A DNA stretch of 11,674 nt from Minisyncoccota bacterium (GTDB lineage: Bacteria; Patescibacteriota; Minisyncoccia; Minisyncoccales; Minisyncoccaceae). This document shows, in pieces, positions 11,312 to 11,674 of the stretch; position 1 is the first letter of the stretch, and the number at the start of each line of letters is the position of its first letter. The DNA is taken from the NCBI GenBank assembly GCA_028704295.1, contig JAQVLF010000021.1, positions 1-11,674 of the forward strand, read 5' to 3'. The notes beneath the pieces are model-generated. The model was not told the origin of the DNA. It was given only the letters and a program-made list of their open reading frames with translations, and searched no databases. The translations under genes were made by a program, and so were the position numbers.

Positions 11312-11674
11312 TCAATTATTGTTAACAGTTTTAGATACATTAAGCAATAATCCTAAGGCAATTAATTCAAAAATTAGATGGGTTCCTCCATAGCTTAAAA
11401 ATGGAAGGGGCGTTCCTGATATTGGCAAAAGACCCGTCATTGCAGCAATGTTAATAAAAGACTGCACAATAATCCAAGTAGCGATGCCTATAGCTAAAAG
11501 TTTTGGAAAAAGTTCTGCCTTTCTAGCAGAAGAGAAAGCGTAGATTGTGAAAAAAATTAAAAGTAAAATCAAAAATGCACAACCCAAGAATCCTAATTCC
11601 TCTGCATAAATTGCAAATATTGAATCTGACATTGATTCTGGAATAAAGCCGAATTTTTGAGCGCTTAATCCTAA
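11312..11674 (-). CDS. ftsW: FtsW/SEDS glycan polymerase, C-terminal part (cut by window edge)
   Basis: The frame is open from the right edge (120 codons plus stop), so the start lies outside. The visible part begins LGLSAQKFGFIPESMSDSIF, matching the conserved GxGxSxxKFGxLPExxSDFIF motif of FtsW/RodA. Then AEELGFLG and transmembrane segments at about 11550-11610, 11430-11500 and 11320-11370 follow. LPISGTPLPFLSYGGT is the typical C-terminal FtsW/RodA motif. SEDS proteins polymerise lipid II into glycan strands with a partner penicillin-binding protein. Because murG follows directly, FtsW (division) is more likely than RodA (elongation). TGA is the stop. Confidence 0.93.
   Translation of the reverse strand, partial: LGLSAQKFGFIPESMSDSIFAIYAEELGFLGCAFLILLLIFFTIYAFSSARKAELFPKLLAIGIATWIIVQSFINIAAMTGLLPISGTPLPFLSYGGTHLIFELIALGLLLNVSKTVNNN

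Noticed and set aside
1..11674. CRISPR array
   Set aside because: No set of regularly spaced repeats; the direct repeats found are only two copies about 100 bases apart and no cas gene is present.

Overview
The window looks like part of a small, AT-rich bacterial genome, most likely a Candidate Phyla Radiation (Patescibacteria, Parcubacteria-like) organism. FtsW, MurG, GltX and EF-P show it is bacterial. Gene spacing is very tight: there are ATGA and TAATG overlaps and 1-nt gaps. Most core genes lack a Shine-Dalgarno sequence. A short surface protein with the N-terminal membrane anchor and low-complexity style common in that group is also present. TGA is used as an ordinary stop by at least five genes, which argues against the UGA-recoding Gracilibacteria/Absconditabacteria. 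The taxonomic call is inference from style and content; no rRNA gene is in the window.

Layout. Positions 1-288 hold the 5' part of an insertion sequence (transposase on the minus strand, running off the left edge). Positions 290-1440 are accessory: a membrane-anchored, cysteine-rich surface protein gene whose promoter contains a (TA)n tract, then a degraded gene remnant. Positions 1489-2790 are a minus-strand operon: PadR-like regulator, conserved protein of unknown function, elongation factor P. Divergent from it, 2878-5561 is a four-gene plus-strand operon: inositol-3-phosphate synthase (Ino1), a second PadR-like protein, a CDP-alcohol phosphatidyltransferase and a HAD hydrolase. A 9-bp-arm palindrome overlaps the -10 box of the ino1 promoter, in the gap shared with the first padR gene. 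A PHP-family phosphoesterase gene converges on this operon.

Positions 6220-8388 contain a self-contained 50-codon gene (promoter, Shine-Dalgarno, terminator), a Xer-type tyrosine recombinase, a repeat-rich gap and an HNH-type zinc protein. Positions 8420-11674 are a minus-strand division/cell-wall segment: ftsW (partial), murG, gltX and a small secreted protein.

How the genes fit together. The most coherent system is the Ino1 operon. Ino1 would make inositol phosphate from glucose-6-phosphate, the CDP-alcohol transferase could attach it to CDP-diacylglycerol (or a similar lipid), and the HAD enzyme could dephosphorylate the product. Together these would form a compact phosphatidylinositol-type lipid route under PadR-like control. 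That would be notable in an organism group usually considered poor in lipid biosynthesis. The substrate assignments are inference from gene context; the family assignments rest on clear motifs.
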